Shown: piece by piece, positions 9,097 to 16,923 of the stretch | Position numbering within the stretch: position 1 is the stretch's first letter | Layout: the number at the start of each line of letters is the position of its first letter | DNA from: Faecalibacterium prausnitzii | Lineage (GTDB): Bacteria; Bacillota; Clostridia; Oscillospirales; Ruminococcaceae | Reading direction: 5' to 3' | NCBI RefSeq assembly: GCF_019967995.1 | Contig: NZ_CP065377.1 | Span: forward strand, 2,790,001-2,854,000 | DNA length: 64,000 nucleotides | Made by a program: the position numbers and the translations under genes | Notes under the pieces: model-generated | The model's database searches: none | Told to the model about the DNA's origin: nothing | Seen by the model: only the letters and a program-made list of their open reading frames with translations

Positions 9097-10055
9097 TGGA
9101 TACTCGGCTTATTGTTTCGGCCTCCCCGCACCTGCGCTCGGAGGAGACGACCACCAGCCTGATGGCCAACGTGATCGTCGCCCTGACCCCCTGCGTGGTC
9201 GCCTCTGCAATCATTTTCGGCTGGCGTGCCCTGCTGGTCACGGCGGTGTCCGTCGTGGCCTGTGTGGCCTTTGAGTGGCTGTACTGCAAGCTGCTCAAGA
9301 AGCCCAACCCCATCGGCGACCTGTCCGCAGTCGTCACCGGCATCATCCTGGCGATGAACGTGCCCGTCGGCATGCCTCTGGGCCAACTCATCGTTGGTGA
9401 CCTGGTGGCCATCGTGGTGGTCAAGCAGCTGTTCGGCGGCATCGGCATGAACTTTGCCAACCCCGCACTGGTCGGCCGTATCGTGCTGTTCATCAGCTTT
9501 GCCGGTTCGATGAACAAGTGGGTCTACCCCGACGCAGCGGTGGACCAGCTGTCCAGCGCGACCCCGCTGGCCGTGGCAGATACCTCCAAGCTGAGCCTGC
9601 TGGACCTGTTCATGGGTGTGCACGGCGGTGTTCTGGGTGAGACCTGTGCTCTGGCCATCGTGCTGGGCCTGATCTATCTGGTGGCCACCAAGACCATCAG
9701 CATCGCCATCCCCGCTTCTTACATCGGCAGCATGTTCGTCTTCTACCTCATCTCCACCGGTAGCCTGCACGGCGCTCTGGTCGGCATCCTGTCCGGCGGC
9801 CTGATGTTCGGTGCCGTCTTCATGGCGACCGACTATGTCACCAGCCCCTTCACCCTGAAGGGCAAGCTGATCTACGGCCTGTGCCTGGGCATCGTCACCT
9901 TCGCCATCCGTCAGTGGGGCAGCTACGCCGAGGGCGTTTCCTTCGCTCTGCTGTTCATGAACCTGTGGGTCCCCTTCATCAACGACTGGACCCGTCAGAC
10001 TCCTTATGGCTATGTCAAGCCTGCCAAGAAAGCAAAGGAGGGTGCTGGCAAATGA
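9096..10055 (+). CDS. rnfD: Rnf complex subunit RnfD
   Basis: This 319-residue membrane subunit has about nine hydrophobic segments. The sequence SSATPLAVADTS contains the Ser-x-Thr-type site where RnfD/NqrB proteins attach FMN covalently to threonine. It carries electrons across the membrane part of the complex and contributes to ion translocation. The start overlaps the rnfC stop by one base and the end overlaps rnfG by four bases (ATGA). Confidence 0.95.
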   Translation: MDTRLIVSASPHLRSEETTTSLMANVIVALTPCVVASAIIFGWRALLVTAVSVVACVAFEWLYCKLLKKPNPIGDLSAVVTGIILAMNVPVGMPLGQLIVGDLVAIVVVKQLFGGIGMNFANPALVGRIVLFISFAGSMNKWVYPDAAVDQLSSATPLAVADTSKLSLLDLFMGVHGGVLGETCALAIVLGLIYLVATKTISIAIPASYIGSMFVFYLISTGSLHGALVGILSGGLMFGAVFMATDYVTSPFTLKGKLIYGLCLGIVTFAIRQWGSYAEGVSFALLFMNLWVPFINDWTRQTPYGYVKPAKKAKEGAGK

Positions 10056-10600
10056 GTAAGAATTCTACCTGGGAGAGCACCGTCAAGCCGGTCGTCGTCC
10101 TGAGCGTCATCGCTCTGATCGTCAGCCTGCTGCTTGCACTGGTGAACTCCTTTACGGCTCCTATCATTGAGGAGAACCTGAAGGCTGCGACTCTGGCAGC
10201 CTATGTGGATGTCATGCCCACCGTTTCCAGCGCATCCGACCTGGACGAGGTGACCGACTTCAGCACCGAGAACGTGACGGGCGTGGTCAAGGCCACCGAT
10301 GGCAGCATCGCCATCAAGGCAGAGGAAAAGGGCTTCGACGGCGGTATCCTGTCCGTCATCATGGGCTTTGATACCAATGGCACTGTCACCGGCATCTGGG
10401 TGGACGCTTCGACCCAGACCAAGGGCATCGGCAGCAATGTCGCAACGGACAGCTTCCTGGCGCAGTTCGACGGCATGGACGGCACCCAGAACATCACCCT
10501 GGGCCAGGGCTACGACGCTTACAGCGGCGCTACGATCTCTTCCAAGGCTCTGTTTGCTGCCATCAATGACTGCATCAACTGCTACAATGAGCTGGCATAA
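10052..10600 (+). CDS. rnfG: Rnf complex subunit RnfG
   Basis: The 182 residues hold one N-terminal membrane helix (about residues 13-33) and an outside FMN-binding domain. The motif YSGATISSKA carries the threonine that receives FMN. The ATG at 10052 has an AAAGGAGGG site upstream within rnfD. The frame is open further upstream, but that sequence is a shadow of rnfD. RnfG passes electrons between the cytoplasmic and membrane carriers of the complex. Confidence 0.95.
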   Translation: MSKNSTWESTVKPVVVLSVIALIVSLLLALVNSFTAPIIEENLKAATLAAYVDVMPTVSSASDLDEVTDFSTENVTGVVKATDGSIAIKAEEKGFDGGILSVIMGFDTNGTVTGIWVDASTQTKGIGSNVATDSFLAQFDGMDGTQNITLGQGYDAYSGATISSKALFAAINDCINCYNELA

Positions 10601-10616
10601 AGGAGGTTGGTAAGAA

Positions 10617-11282
10617 ATGGCAAACGAAAACAAGTCCAAGGTAAGCATCCTTACCAACGGCATCATCAAAGAGAACCCCGTTCTGCGTCTGGTCCTGGGC
10701 ACCTGCTCGTGCCTGGCCGTTACCACGGCTGTTTCCAGCGCACTGGGCATGGGCGCGGCCTTCACCTTCGTGCTGGTCTGCTCCAACATTCTGATCTCGC
10801 TGCTGCGCAACGTGATCCCCGCAAAGGTCCATCTGCCCTGCTACATCGTCATCATCGCAGGCTTCGTGACCATCGTTCAGATGGTGATGCACGCCTACAT
10901 GGAGAGCCTGTACACCGCACTGGGCGTCTTCCTGCCCCTGATCGTCGTCAACTGCATCATCCTCGGCCGTGCCGAGATGTTCGCCTGCAAGAACAGCGTG
11001 GTCGATTCCGCTCTGGACGGCATCGGCATGGGCATCGGCTACACCCTGACCGTTACCCTGATGGCCTCCATCCGTGAGATCCTGGGCAGCGGCACCTGGC
11101 TGGGCTTCACCGTCCTGCCGGAGAGCATGGCCAAGATGAGCATCATGACCCAGGCCCCCGGCGCATTCTTCTGCTACGGTGTCCTGATGGCCGGCTGCAT
11201 CTGGCTGGAAGGCAAGCTGGACGCCCGCATTGAGCGCAAGAGCTGCTGTGACCTTGACAATCTGAAGAAGGAGGCGGAATAA
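10617..11282 (+). CDS. rnfE: Rnf complex subunit RnfE
   Basis: This 221-residue integral membrane protein has about six helices. Motifs shared with RnfE/NqrD include ENPVLRLVLGTCSCLAVT, LPLIVVNCIILGRAEMFA and GYTLTVTLMASIREILGSG. The conserved membrane cysteines (in GTCSC and NCIILG) are placed to bind the intramembrane iron-sulfur centre that RnfE shares with RnfA. AAGGAGG precedes the ATG. Confidence 0.95.
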   Translation: MANENKSKVSILTNGIIKENPVLRLVLGTCSCLAVTTAVSSALGMGAAFTFVLVCSNILISLLRNVIPAKVHLPCYIVIIAGFVTIVQMVMHAYMESLYTALGVFLPLIVVNCIILGRAEMFACKNSVVDSALDGIGMGIGYTLTVTLMASIREILGSGTWLGFTVLPESMAKMSIMTQAPGAFFCYGVLMAGCIWLEGKLDARIERKSCCDLDNLKKEAE

Positions 11283-11283
11283 G

Positions 11284-11916
11284 ATGCTCGTTAAACTCGC
11301 TGCGATCTTCTTCAGCATGATCCTGGTCAACAACTACGTGCTGGTGAAGTTCTATGGCATCTGCCCGTTCCTGGGCGTTTCCAAAAAGCTGGACTCCTCG
11401 CTGGGCATGTCCGGTGCTGTTATCTTCGTCATGCTGGTGGCAACGGCTGTCACCTTCCCGCTGCAGATCTTCATTCTGGATCCCGCTGGCCTGAGCTACC
11501 TGCAGACCATCGTCTTCATCCTGGTCATCGCCGTTCTGGTCCAGTTCATCGAGATCTTCCTGAAAAAGTACGTTGTCGCTCTGTACAACTCTCTGGGCGT
11601 TTACCTGCCCCTGATCACCACCAACTGCTGCGTGCTGGCTGTCACCATCCTGGTCGTGGACGACTACGGTGCTGACGTTGCCACCCTGGGCTTTGCAGCC
11701 GCCTACGTTGAGGCTCTGGTCTGCGCTGTGGGCGCAGGCGTCGGCTTCATGCTGGCCATGGTCATGTTCAGCGGTGTGCGCAAGCGCGTGGAAGCCTGCG
11801 ATCCCCCGGCACCCTTCAAGGGCCTGCCCATCACGCTGATCGCAGCGGCCATCACCAGCCTGTCCTTCATGGGCTTTGGCGGTCTGGTCGAGAACCTGTT
11901 CAACGTGACGCTGTAA
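11284..11916 (+). CDS. rnfA: Rnf complex subunit RnfA
   Basis: The 210-residue membrane protein has six predicted helices and the family patterns ILVNNYVLVKFYGICPFLGVS and YLPLITTNCCVLAV, the partner half of the RnfA-RnfE pair. The cysteines in GICPF and TNCCV are the expected ligands of the membrane [2Fe-2S] cluster. The gene starts one base after the rnfE stop and is followed by rnfB at a 16-base gap with an AAGGAGG site. Confidence 0.95.
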   Translation: MLVKLAAIFFSMILVNNYVLVKFYGICPFLGVSKKLDSSLGMSGAVIFVMLVATAVTFPLQIFILDPAGLSYLQTIVFILVIAVLVQFIEIFLKKYVVALYNSLGVYLPLITTNCCVLAVTILVVDDYGADVATLGFAAAYVEALVCAVGAGVGFMLAMVMFSGVRKRVEACDPPAPFKGLPITLIAAAITSLSFMGFGGLVENLFNVTL

Positions 11917-11932
11917 AGGAGGAAACAGAACT

Positions 11933-12796
11933 ATGAATATTGCATCGGCTGTTATCCTCTGCACCATCGTGGGCGCGGTGGGCGCGATCATTCTGGTCGC
12001 TGCCGCCAAGTTCATGGCCGTGGAGGAAGATCCCCGCATTGAAGAAGTTGCCTCCTGTCTGGCTGGCGCAAACTGCGGCGGCTGCGGCTACGCAGGCTGC
12101 GCAGACTATGCCAAGGCCGTCGTCATGGACGGCGTGGCCTGCGACAAGTGTGCACCCGGCGGCCCCAAGGCTGCTGCTGCCATCGCCAAGATCATGGGCG
12201 GTGAGGCCAGTGCGGTCGAAAAGAAGGCTGTGGTCCAGTGCCAGGGCAATTCCGAGCACTGCAAGCCCAGCTACGATTACACCGGCATCCAGAGCTGCGC
12301 TGCAGCTGCTGCGCTGTACGGCGGCCCCAAGACTTGCACCTTCGCCTGTATCGGTCTGGGCGACTGCACCAAGGTCTGTAAGTTCGACGCCATCCACATC
12401 GTGGACGGCGTGGCAAAGGTGGACAAGGACAAGTGCACCGGCTGCGGTGCCTGCGCCAACATCTGCCCCAAGAAGGTCATCATGATCGACGCTGGCGGCC
12501 CCCGCAAGCCGGTGGTCATGTGCTCCAACCAGGACAAGGGTCCTGTTGCCATGAAGGCTTGCACCACTTCCTGCATCGCCTGCGGCATGTGTGAGCGCAC
12601 CTGTAAGTTCGACGCCATCCATGTTGTGGACGGCGTGGCCCGTGTGGACTACGACAAGTGCAAGGGCTGCGGTATGTGCGCCCAGAAGTGCCCGAAGAAG
12701 ATCATCCTCTTCCCGCTGAAGGACTATCCGTATCCCCTCGTGAAGCCCGCAGCACCTGCGGCTGCAAAGCCTGCTGAGGCTCCCAAGGCTGAGTAA
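11933..12796 (+). CDS. rnfB: Rnf complex subunit RnfB (ferredoxin entry)
   Basis: RnfB accepts electrons from reduced ferredoxin. The 287 residues start with one membrane helix, then a four-cysteine domain (CLAGANCGGCGYAGC) and several ferredoxin motifs, including CTGCGACANICP, CIACGMCERTC and CKGCGMCAQKCP. It ends in an Ala/Pro/Lys-rich tail (about residues 265-287). Its place at the end of the cluster gives the clostridial order rnfCDGEAB. A strong terminator follows. Confidence 0.95.
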   Translation: MNIASAVILCTIVGAVGAIILVAAAKFMAVEEDPRIEEVASCLAGANCGGCGYAGCADYAKAVVMDGVACDKCAPGGPKAAAAIAKIMGGEASAVEKKAVVQCQGNSEHCKPSYDYTGIQSCAAAAALYGGPKTCTFACIGLGDCTKVCKFDAIHIVDGVAKVDKDKCTGCGACANICPKKVIMIDAGGPRKPVVMCSNQDKGPVAMKACTTSCIACGMCERTCKFDAIHVVDGVARVDYDKCKGCGMCAQKCPKKIILFPLKDYPYPLVKPAAPAAAKPAEAPKAE

Positions 12797-12810
12797 CGCA
12801 AACGTGATAA

Positions 12811-12856
12811 ACAACAAAAGCTGGACTGCAAACGCAGTCCAGCTTTTGTTGTTTTC
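12811..12856. terminator. Terminator between rnfB and iscU
   Basis: A perfect 19-base-pair stem (ACAACAAAAGCTGGACTGC and its complement) with an AAAC loop, flanked by T-rich sequence on the plus strand and A-rich on the other side. It can serve both the rnf operon and the converging iscS-iscU operon. Confidence 0.9.
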
Positions 12857-12889
12857 TCTCTTCGCAGGCGTTTCAGGATGCAGGGTGTG

Positions 12890-13333
12890 TTACTTCCCGC
12901 AGCTCTCGCAATGCTCGCAGTCCTCTTCCAGCTTGCCGACGATGGGTTCCGGGTCGATGCCCTGACGGCGGTAATAGTCGGACAGAGCAGCCTTGACGGC
13001 CTGCTCGGCCAGGACCGAGCAGTGGACCTTGATGGGAGGCAGACCCTCCAGAGCTTCCACAACGGCCTTGTTGGTCAGCTTGAGGGCCTCTTCGATGGTC
13101 TTGCCCTTGATGAGGTCGGTGGCCATGCTGCTGGTGGCGATGGCGGCACCGCAGCCGAAGGTGAGGAACTTGACATCGACGATGACGTTGTTCTCGATCT
13201 TCAGGTACATGCGCATGATGTCGCCGCACTTGGGGTTGCCGACCTCGCCCACGCCGTTGGCGTCGGGGATCTCACCGACATTGTGCGGATTTGCGAAATG
13301 CTCCATGACCTTTGCACTATACATACTTGCCAT
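12890..13333 (-). CDS. iscU: Fe-S cluster scaffold protein (IscU/NifU N-terminal type)
   Basis: This scaffold assembles [2Fe-2S] and [4Fe-4S] clusters for transfer to apo-proteins. The 147 residues contain the three ligand cysteines Cys36, Cys61 and Cys105 and Asp38 (NPKCGD, FGCGAA, KVHCSV). An unusual cysteine-rich tail, EEDCEHCESCGK, follows the fold. The start MASMYSAK at 13333 lies 2 bases after the iscS stop; the longer frame reads through iscS and is not likely. An ATG at 13324 is an alternative start. It is co-transcribed with iscS. Confidence 0.92.
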   Translation of the reverse strand: MASMYSAKVMEHFANPHNVGEIPDANGVGEVGNPKCGDIMRMYLKIENNVIVDVKFLTFGCGAAIATSSMATDLIKGKTIEEALKLTNKAVVEALEGLPPIKVHCSVLAEQAVKAALSDYYRRQGIDPEPIVGKLEEDCEHCESCGK

Positions 13334-13335
13334 TT

Positions 13336-14553
13336 TTACTGCTCTCCCTTCAGGCTGAACTGACGGGCCTTGTTCTGGCCCTGCAGCCACATACAACTCA
13401 TTGCGCGGCGGCGGGGGATGACCTCCTCCAGCACGTCACACAGATACTCTGCTTCTTCCATGGTATTCTGCGGGCCGAACGTGAACCGCATGGAACCGTG
13501 GCCGATCTCTTCCGGCACACCGATGCTCAGCAGAACATGGCTGGGGTCCAGGCTGTCCGAGTTGCAGGCAGAACCGGTCGAAGCACAGATGTTGTGCATA
13601 TCCAGGTCCAGCAGAATGGTCTCGCCCTCCAGGCCGGGGAAGCTGATGTTCACGTTGCCGGGCAGGCGGTGCTCCAGACCGCCGTTCAGGCGGGCTTCGG
13701 GGATGTTCTTCAGGATGCGGTTGATGACGTAGTCCCGCAGCTGCTGCTCGTGGGCCATCCGCTCTTCCAGATTGGCCGTGGCCATCTCCAGCGCCTTGCC
13801 CATACCGGCGATGCCGGCGACGTTCTCAGTACCGGCGCGGTGGCGGGCCTCCTGGCTGCCGCCGTCGATGAGGTTCTGGGGCCAGACGCCCTTCTTGCAG
13901 TACAGTGCGCCCATGCCCTTGGGGCCGTTGAACTTGTGAGCGCTCATGGACAGCATATCCACGCCCAGCTCCTTGACGTCCACAGGGATGGCACCCACAG
14001 CCTGCACCGCATCGGTGTGCATCCAGACGCCGTGCTTGTGGGCGATCTCCGCGATCTCCTTGATGGGCTGGATGGTGCCGATCTCGTTGTTGGCCATCAT
14101 GATGCTGACCAGAGCGGTATCGGGGCGGATCGCAGCCTCGACATCCTCCGGGCGGATGTAGCCCTCGGCGGTGGGTTTGATATAGGTGACTTCAAATCCC
14201 ATGCGCTCCAGAGAAGCCATGCTGTGCATGATGGCATGGTGCTCGAAGGCGCTGGTGATGAGGTGTTTTTTATTCTGGCGCGCCTTGGTGAAGGCGGTGC
14301 CCTTCACAGCCCAGTTGTCGGCCTCTGAGCCGCAGCCGGTGAAGAAGATCTCGGCCGGGGCAGCGTTGATGGCCTTTGCCACCTGTGCACGGCCGGTATC
14401 CACAAACTCTTTTGCTTCGTAGCCGACGCTGTAATGGCTGCTGGGGTTGCCGCAGGCACCGCTCAGCGCCTTGGTCATCACAGCCAGCACTTCGGGAGCG
14501 CAGGCCGTGGTCGCAGCGTTGTCCAGATAGACAACTTTTTCAGAAATTTCCAT
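13336..14553 (-). CDS. iscS: Cysteine desulfurase (IscS/NifS)
   Basis: The enzyme takes sulfur from cysteine and passes it to the scaffold. The 405 residues include the PLP lysine at Lys207 in SMSAHKFNG and the active-site cysteine Cys330 in ASTGSAC. The short segment around this cysteine and its SSGSAC-like form suggest the IscS-type branch, though the NifS name is equally used in clostridia. It leads a two-gene operon from a near-consensus promoter. Confidence 0.94.
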   Translation of the reverse strand: MEISEKVVYLDNAATTACAPEVLAVMTKALSGACGNPSSHYSVGYEAKEFVDTGRAQVAKAINAAPAEIFFTGCGSEADNWAVKGTAFTKARQNKKHLITSAFEHHAIMHSMASLERMGFEVTYIKPTAEGYIRPEDVEAAIRPDTALVSIMMANNEIGTIQPIKEIAEIAHKHGVWMHTDAVQAVGAIPVDVKELGVDMLSMSAHKFNGPKGMGALYCKKGVWPQNLIDGGSQEARHRAGTENVAGIAGMGKALEMATANLEERMAHEQQLRDYVINRILKNIPEARLNGGLEHRLPGNVNISFPGLEGETILLDLDMHNICASTGSACNSDSLDPSHVLLSIGVPEEIGHGSMRFTFGPQNTMEEAEYLCDVLEEVIPRRRAMSCMWLQGQNKARQFSLKGEQ

Positions 14554-14621
14554 AGGGATCCTGTCCTTTCCTCGGATAACATCGGGCCAGTTTCCGCCCG
14601 AATGAATACTTCCGCTCTCTA

Positions 14622-14650
14622 TTTATACCCTAGTATTCCCACTATGTCAA
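14622..14650 (-). promoter_or_regulatory. Promoter of iscS-iscU
   Basis: On the minus strand, TTGACA (14650-14645), 17 bases, TATAAA (14627-14622). A short inverted repeat, ATAC-4-GTAT, overlaps the -10 side at 14625-14636. It could be part of an operator for the nearby Rrf2 regulator, but the arms are only 4 bases. Confidence 0.75.
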
Positions 14651-14684
14651 TATGAATTGCAGAAATTCCGGATTTTTTTACAAT

Positions 14685-15119
14685 TCAGCCTTTTCCTTTG
14701 CCGGTCAGCCTGCCCAGCAGCACCTTCCAGCGGGGGTAGCCCCAGCGCTTGTCTTCCTCAAAATCATCTGCCAGCTTCCACGGAAATTTCGAGCCATCGA
14801 AGTAGAGGTTTCCGGCTTCGTCCACGCGGTCCAGTTTTTTGGGCAGATACGCCTCGTCGTAGTAGCTCTTCCGGCGGTCAGGCAGCACCCAGTGCAGGGT
14901 GCCGTCTTCGTCCATGCCGGACGCCCAGACGCCGAACACGAAGGTCGCCGCCTCGCCGTAGCAGTGCTGCTCAAAGCGGATGGCACCATCGTAGTAAAAT
15001 TTGATGACCTCCAGCGTACCGGACTCCTTTTTGCCGTCCCGCCCCAGCGTCGGGCGGTAGTCCTGCTGATACCGGCAGCCGCAGTGGCTGCCGGCAAACT
15101 GTTTTGCCTGAAATCCCAT
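14685..15119 (-). CDS. Hypothetical protein (144 aa)
   Basis: Not recognised. The predicted soluble protein is rich in aromatic residues (IKFYYDGAIRFEQHCYGE, TFVFGVWASGMDEDG, LHWVLPDRRKSYYDEAY) and ends basic (LLGRLTGKGKG). The start at MGFQAKQ (15119) is chosen because a GAGGG-like site precedes it. The frame is open up to 15230, but those extra residues would be encoded by the hairpin array at 15150-15330. No signal peptide or catalytic motif is seen. Confidence 0.6.
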   Translation of the reverse strand: MGFQAKQFAGSHCGCRYQQDYRPTLGRDGKKESGTLEVIKFYYDGAIRFEQHCYGEAATFVFGVWASGMDEDGTLHWVLPDRRKSYYDEAYLPKKLDRVDEAGNLYFDGSKFPWKLADDFEEDKRWGYPRWKVLLGRLTGKGKG

Positions 15120-15149
15120 CCTGTTGCCCTCGTTCCTGTTTTGATCGGC

Positions 15150-15330
15150 TTTGTCGAAAAATCGGAAAAGCGTCTGCGCCGACTGGCGCACCGCCCGATT
15201 TTTTGACAGAGCCTTCTTCTTTGGGGTCACTAGGGGCGAGCAGCCCCTAGTTCGTGCCTCCCGCGCTTCGAAAGTAGCGGGCGCTTTTCTGGTACTCTTT
15301 TGGCGCGCAAAAGAGTACGGTTTCCACCGT
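15150..15330. repeat. Array of four hairpins (intergenic structured element)
   Basis: Four inverted repeats follow one another: GTCGAAAAATCGG with CCCGATTTTTTGAC (around 15155-15210), CTAGGGGC-GA-GCAGCCCCTAG (about 15229-15250), CCCGCGCTTCG with GTAGCGGG (about 15259-15281), and GTACTCTTTTG-GCG-CGCAAAAGAGTAC (about 15292-15318). The element fills the gap between the hypothetical gene and the rhodanese gene. Its first hairpin overlaps the upstream in-frame extension of the hypothetical gene. No transposase or target duplication is visible. Confidence 0.7.
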
Positions 15331-15334
15331 TTCC

Positions 15335-15658
15335 TTAGAAGTGTCCCTCAAAATCGCCTTCGATCTCATACGGCCAGCTCAGAATGCCGCCCAGATCGTA
15401 GAGGTTGGTGTAGCCGAGGCTTTCCAGCTTCTGCACGGCATCGGCGCTGCGGCGGCCGGTGCGGCAGTAGATCAGCCAAGGGGCATTCTTGTCGGGCAGG
15501 ACCTCTGCCGCACAGCTCAGCACCTCGCCCAGCGGCAGGAGCTTTGCTCCCGGAATGTGCCCCACCGCAAACTCGTCCGGTTCCCGGACGTCCACCGCAG
15601 TCGCTTTGCCTGCATCCAGCAGGCGGATGGCTGCAGCCGGTTCGATTTTCTCTATCAT
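15335..15658 (-). CDS. Single-domain rhodanese
   Basis: The 107 residues form one rhodanese domain: AVDVREPDEFAVGHIPGAKLL, then the active-site loop YCRTGRRS with the persulfide-forming cysteine, and a C-terminal LGGILSWP. It probably carries sulfur as a protein persulfide in the cytoplasm (there is no signal peptide). The Fe-S genes next to it make a link to sulfur delivery plausible. The start at 15658 is chosen for its AGGAG site 8-9 bases upstream; the frame is open 90 bases further. Confidence 0.88.
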   Translation of the reverse strand: MIEKIEPAAAIRLLDAGKATAVDVREPDEFAVGHIPGAKLLPLGEVLSCAAEVLPDKNAPWLIYCRTGRRSADAVQKLESLGYTNLYDLGGILSWPYEIEGDFEGHF

Positions 15659-15741
15659 AGGTTCATCTCCTGATCTCATACTCTCTCTATTATATGATAC
15701 CAGACCTTTTTTGTTTCGACAAGAGAAAGCCGCGTTTTCAC

Positions 15742-15770
15742 TTTTCAAAATCGGTTTGGCGTGTTATACT
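15742..15770 (+). promoter_or_regulatory. Promoter of the rrf2 gene
   Basis: TTTTCA (15742-15747), 17 bases, TATACT (15765-15770); AAGGAGAG follows 15 bases later, before the ATG at 15797. Confidence 0.65.
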
Positions 15771-15796
15771 AAGAAAACGAACAAGGAGAGATCGCT

Positions 15797-16246
15797 ATGA
15801 AGTTTTCGACAAAAAGCCGCTATGCGCTGCGGCTGATGGCTGAACTGGCCCGCTATGCGCCGGGCACCACCGTCCCGCTGAAGGAGATCAGCGAGCGCCA
15901 GAACCTCAGCCTGAAATATCTGGAACAGATCGTCACGCCGCTGGCACGGGTCGGCCTTGTCAAGAGCGAGCGCGGCAGCCAGGGCGGCTACCGCCTGACC
16001 AAGGCTCCCGCCGACTACACCGCCGGGGAGATCCTCCGCGCCATCGAGGGCAGCGTGGCCCCCATCCCCTGCCTGGGCAGCGAGACCAACGAGTGCCCCA
16101 TGTCCGAGCAGTGCTTCACCCTGCCCTTCTGGAGCGGGCTGGACGATGTCATCAACCAGTATATCGACAGCGTAACGCTGGAACAGCTGGCCCGGAGCCT
16201 GCCCTCTGCCAGCGACGGCTGCTGCGGCTGCAATTCAAAAAATTGA
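15797..16246 (+). CDS. Rrf2 family transcriptional regulator (IscR-like)
   Basis: The 149 residues start with the classic winged-helix N-terminus MKFSTKSRYALRLM and a recognition region LSLKYLEQIVTPL. Three cysteines, Cys92, Cys100 and Cys106, are spaced close to the IscR cluster ligands, so it may sense Fe-S status. An extra CCGC near the C-terminus could bind metal too. The location between Fe-S assembly genes and tRNA genes, transcribed away from the iscS operon, suggests control of that operon. Sulfur (CymR-like) or NO sensing are alternatives. Confidence 0.88.
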   Translation: MKFSTKSRYALRLMAELARYAPGTTVPLKEISERQNLSLKYLEQIVTPLARVGLVKSERGSQGGYRLTKAPADYTAGEILRAIEGSVAPIPCLGSETNECPMSEQCFTLPFWSGLDDVINQYIDSVTLEQLARSLPSASDGCCGCNSKN

Positions 16247-16256
16247 AAAAATGTGC

Positions 16257-16285
16257 TTGACATTTTACGCTGAATCTTATATAAT
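16257..16285 (+). promoter_or_regulatory. Promoter of tRNA-Trp
   Basis: Consensus TTGACA (16257-16262), 17 bases, TATAAT (16280-16285). Confidence 0.85.
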
Positions 16286-16317
16286 AATCAAGCATTCAGA
16301 AAATGCAGCACAGATCT

Positions 16318-16393
16318 AGGGGTATAGCTCAGTTGGTAGAGCAGCGGTCTCCAAAACCGCGTGCCGTGAGTTCGAGACTTACTACCCCTGCCA
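16318..16393 (+). tRNA. tRNA-Trp (CCA)
   Basis: Cloverleaf with acceptor AGGGGTA/TACCCCT, D-loop AGCTCAGTTGGTAGAGC, anticodon stem GCGGT/ACCGC with loop CTCCAAA (anticodon CCA), T-loop GTTCGAGAC and an encoded CCA end. It has its own promoter and terminator. Confidence 0.97.
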
Positions 16394-16394
16394 C

Positions 16395-16430
16395 AAACGT
16401 CCGGAGCAATCGTTCCGGACGTTTTGTTTT
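16395..16430 (+). terminator. Terminator after tRNA-Trp
   Basis: Stem AACGTCCGGA with TCCGGACGTT around a short loop, followed by TTTGTTTT. Confidence 0.85.
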
Positions 16431-16501
16431 GCCCATTTTCGGCCTGCGGGCGGCTTTTCTCTTCTCCCGAAAAGTTTTTTGCGGTTTTTGTAGATTTCTG
16501 C

Positions 16502-16530
16502 TTGACAAGAAGTCATTCTTCGGGTATAAT
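16502..16530 (+). promoter_or_regulatory. Promoter of tRNA-Asp and tRNA-Thr
   Basis: Perfect consensus: TTGACA (16502-16507), 17 bases, TATAAT (16525-16530). Confidence 0.9.
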
Positions 16531-16574
16531 AAAGCACGTTCCGGCGGTGAACAGCCGCGAACTTGAGCGATCAT

Positions 16575-16651
16575 GGCCCGGTAGCTCAGTTGGTTAGAGC
16601 ACCAGCCTGTCACGCTGGGGGTCGTCGGTTCGAGCCCGATCCGGGTCGCCA
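16575..16651 (+). tRNA. tRNA-Asp (GTC)
   Basis: Acceptor GGCCCGG paired with CCGGGTC, anticodon loop CTGTCAC (anticodon GTC), T-loop GTTCGAGCC and encoded CCA. It is 3 bases before tRNA-Thr in the same transcript. Confidence 0.97.
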
Positions 16652-16654
16652 TTT

Positions 16655-16730
<76 letters not shown>

Positions 16731-16737
16731 CAGCGAA

Positions 16738-16773
16738 GCCACTTGAATCCTTGGGATTCAGGTGGTTTTTTGT
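16738..16773 (+). terminator. Terminator of the tRNA-Asp/Thr operon
   Basis: Perfect stem CCACTTGAATCC-TTG-GGATTCAGGTGG followed by TTTTTTG. Confidence 0.92.
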
Positions 16774-16829
16774 TTTCCGCAGTTCATCAAAATGCCCAAA
16801 ACACGGCGCTTCTTTCTCCATTCCGCTCA

Positions 16830-16858
16830 TTGAAATTTTTAACAGGTTGCGGTATAAT
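16830..16858 (+). promoter_or_regulatory. Promoter of the alcohol dehydrogenase gene
   Basis: TTGAAA (16830-16835), 17 bases, TATAAT (16853-16858). The 5' leader is about 60 bases and ends with GGAGG before the ATG. Confidence 0.8.
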
Positions 16859-16923
16859 TTGTTTAAGCAAATTGGTTATTTTCATAACGATTTCAGAGCA
16901 AATTGATTTGGAGGTAGATTCCT

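Noticed and set aside
15120..15230. Longer N-terminus of the 144-aa hypothetical protein
   Set aside because: The extra 37 residues would be translated from the hairpin array, and a better-placed ribosome site is at the shorter start.
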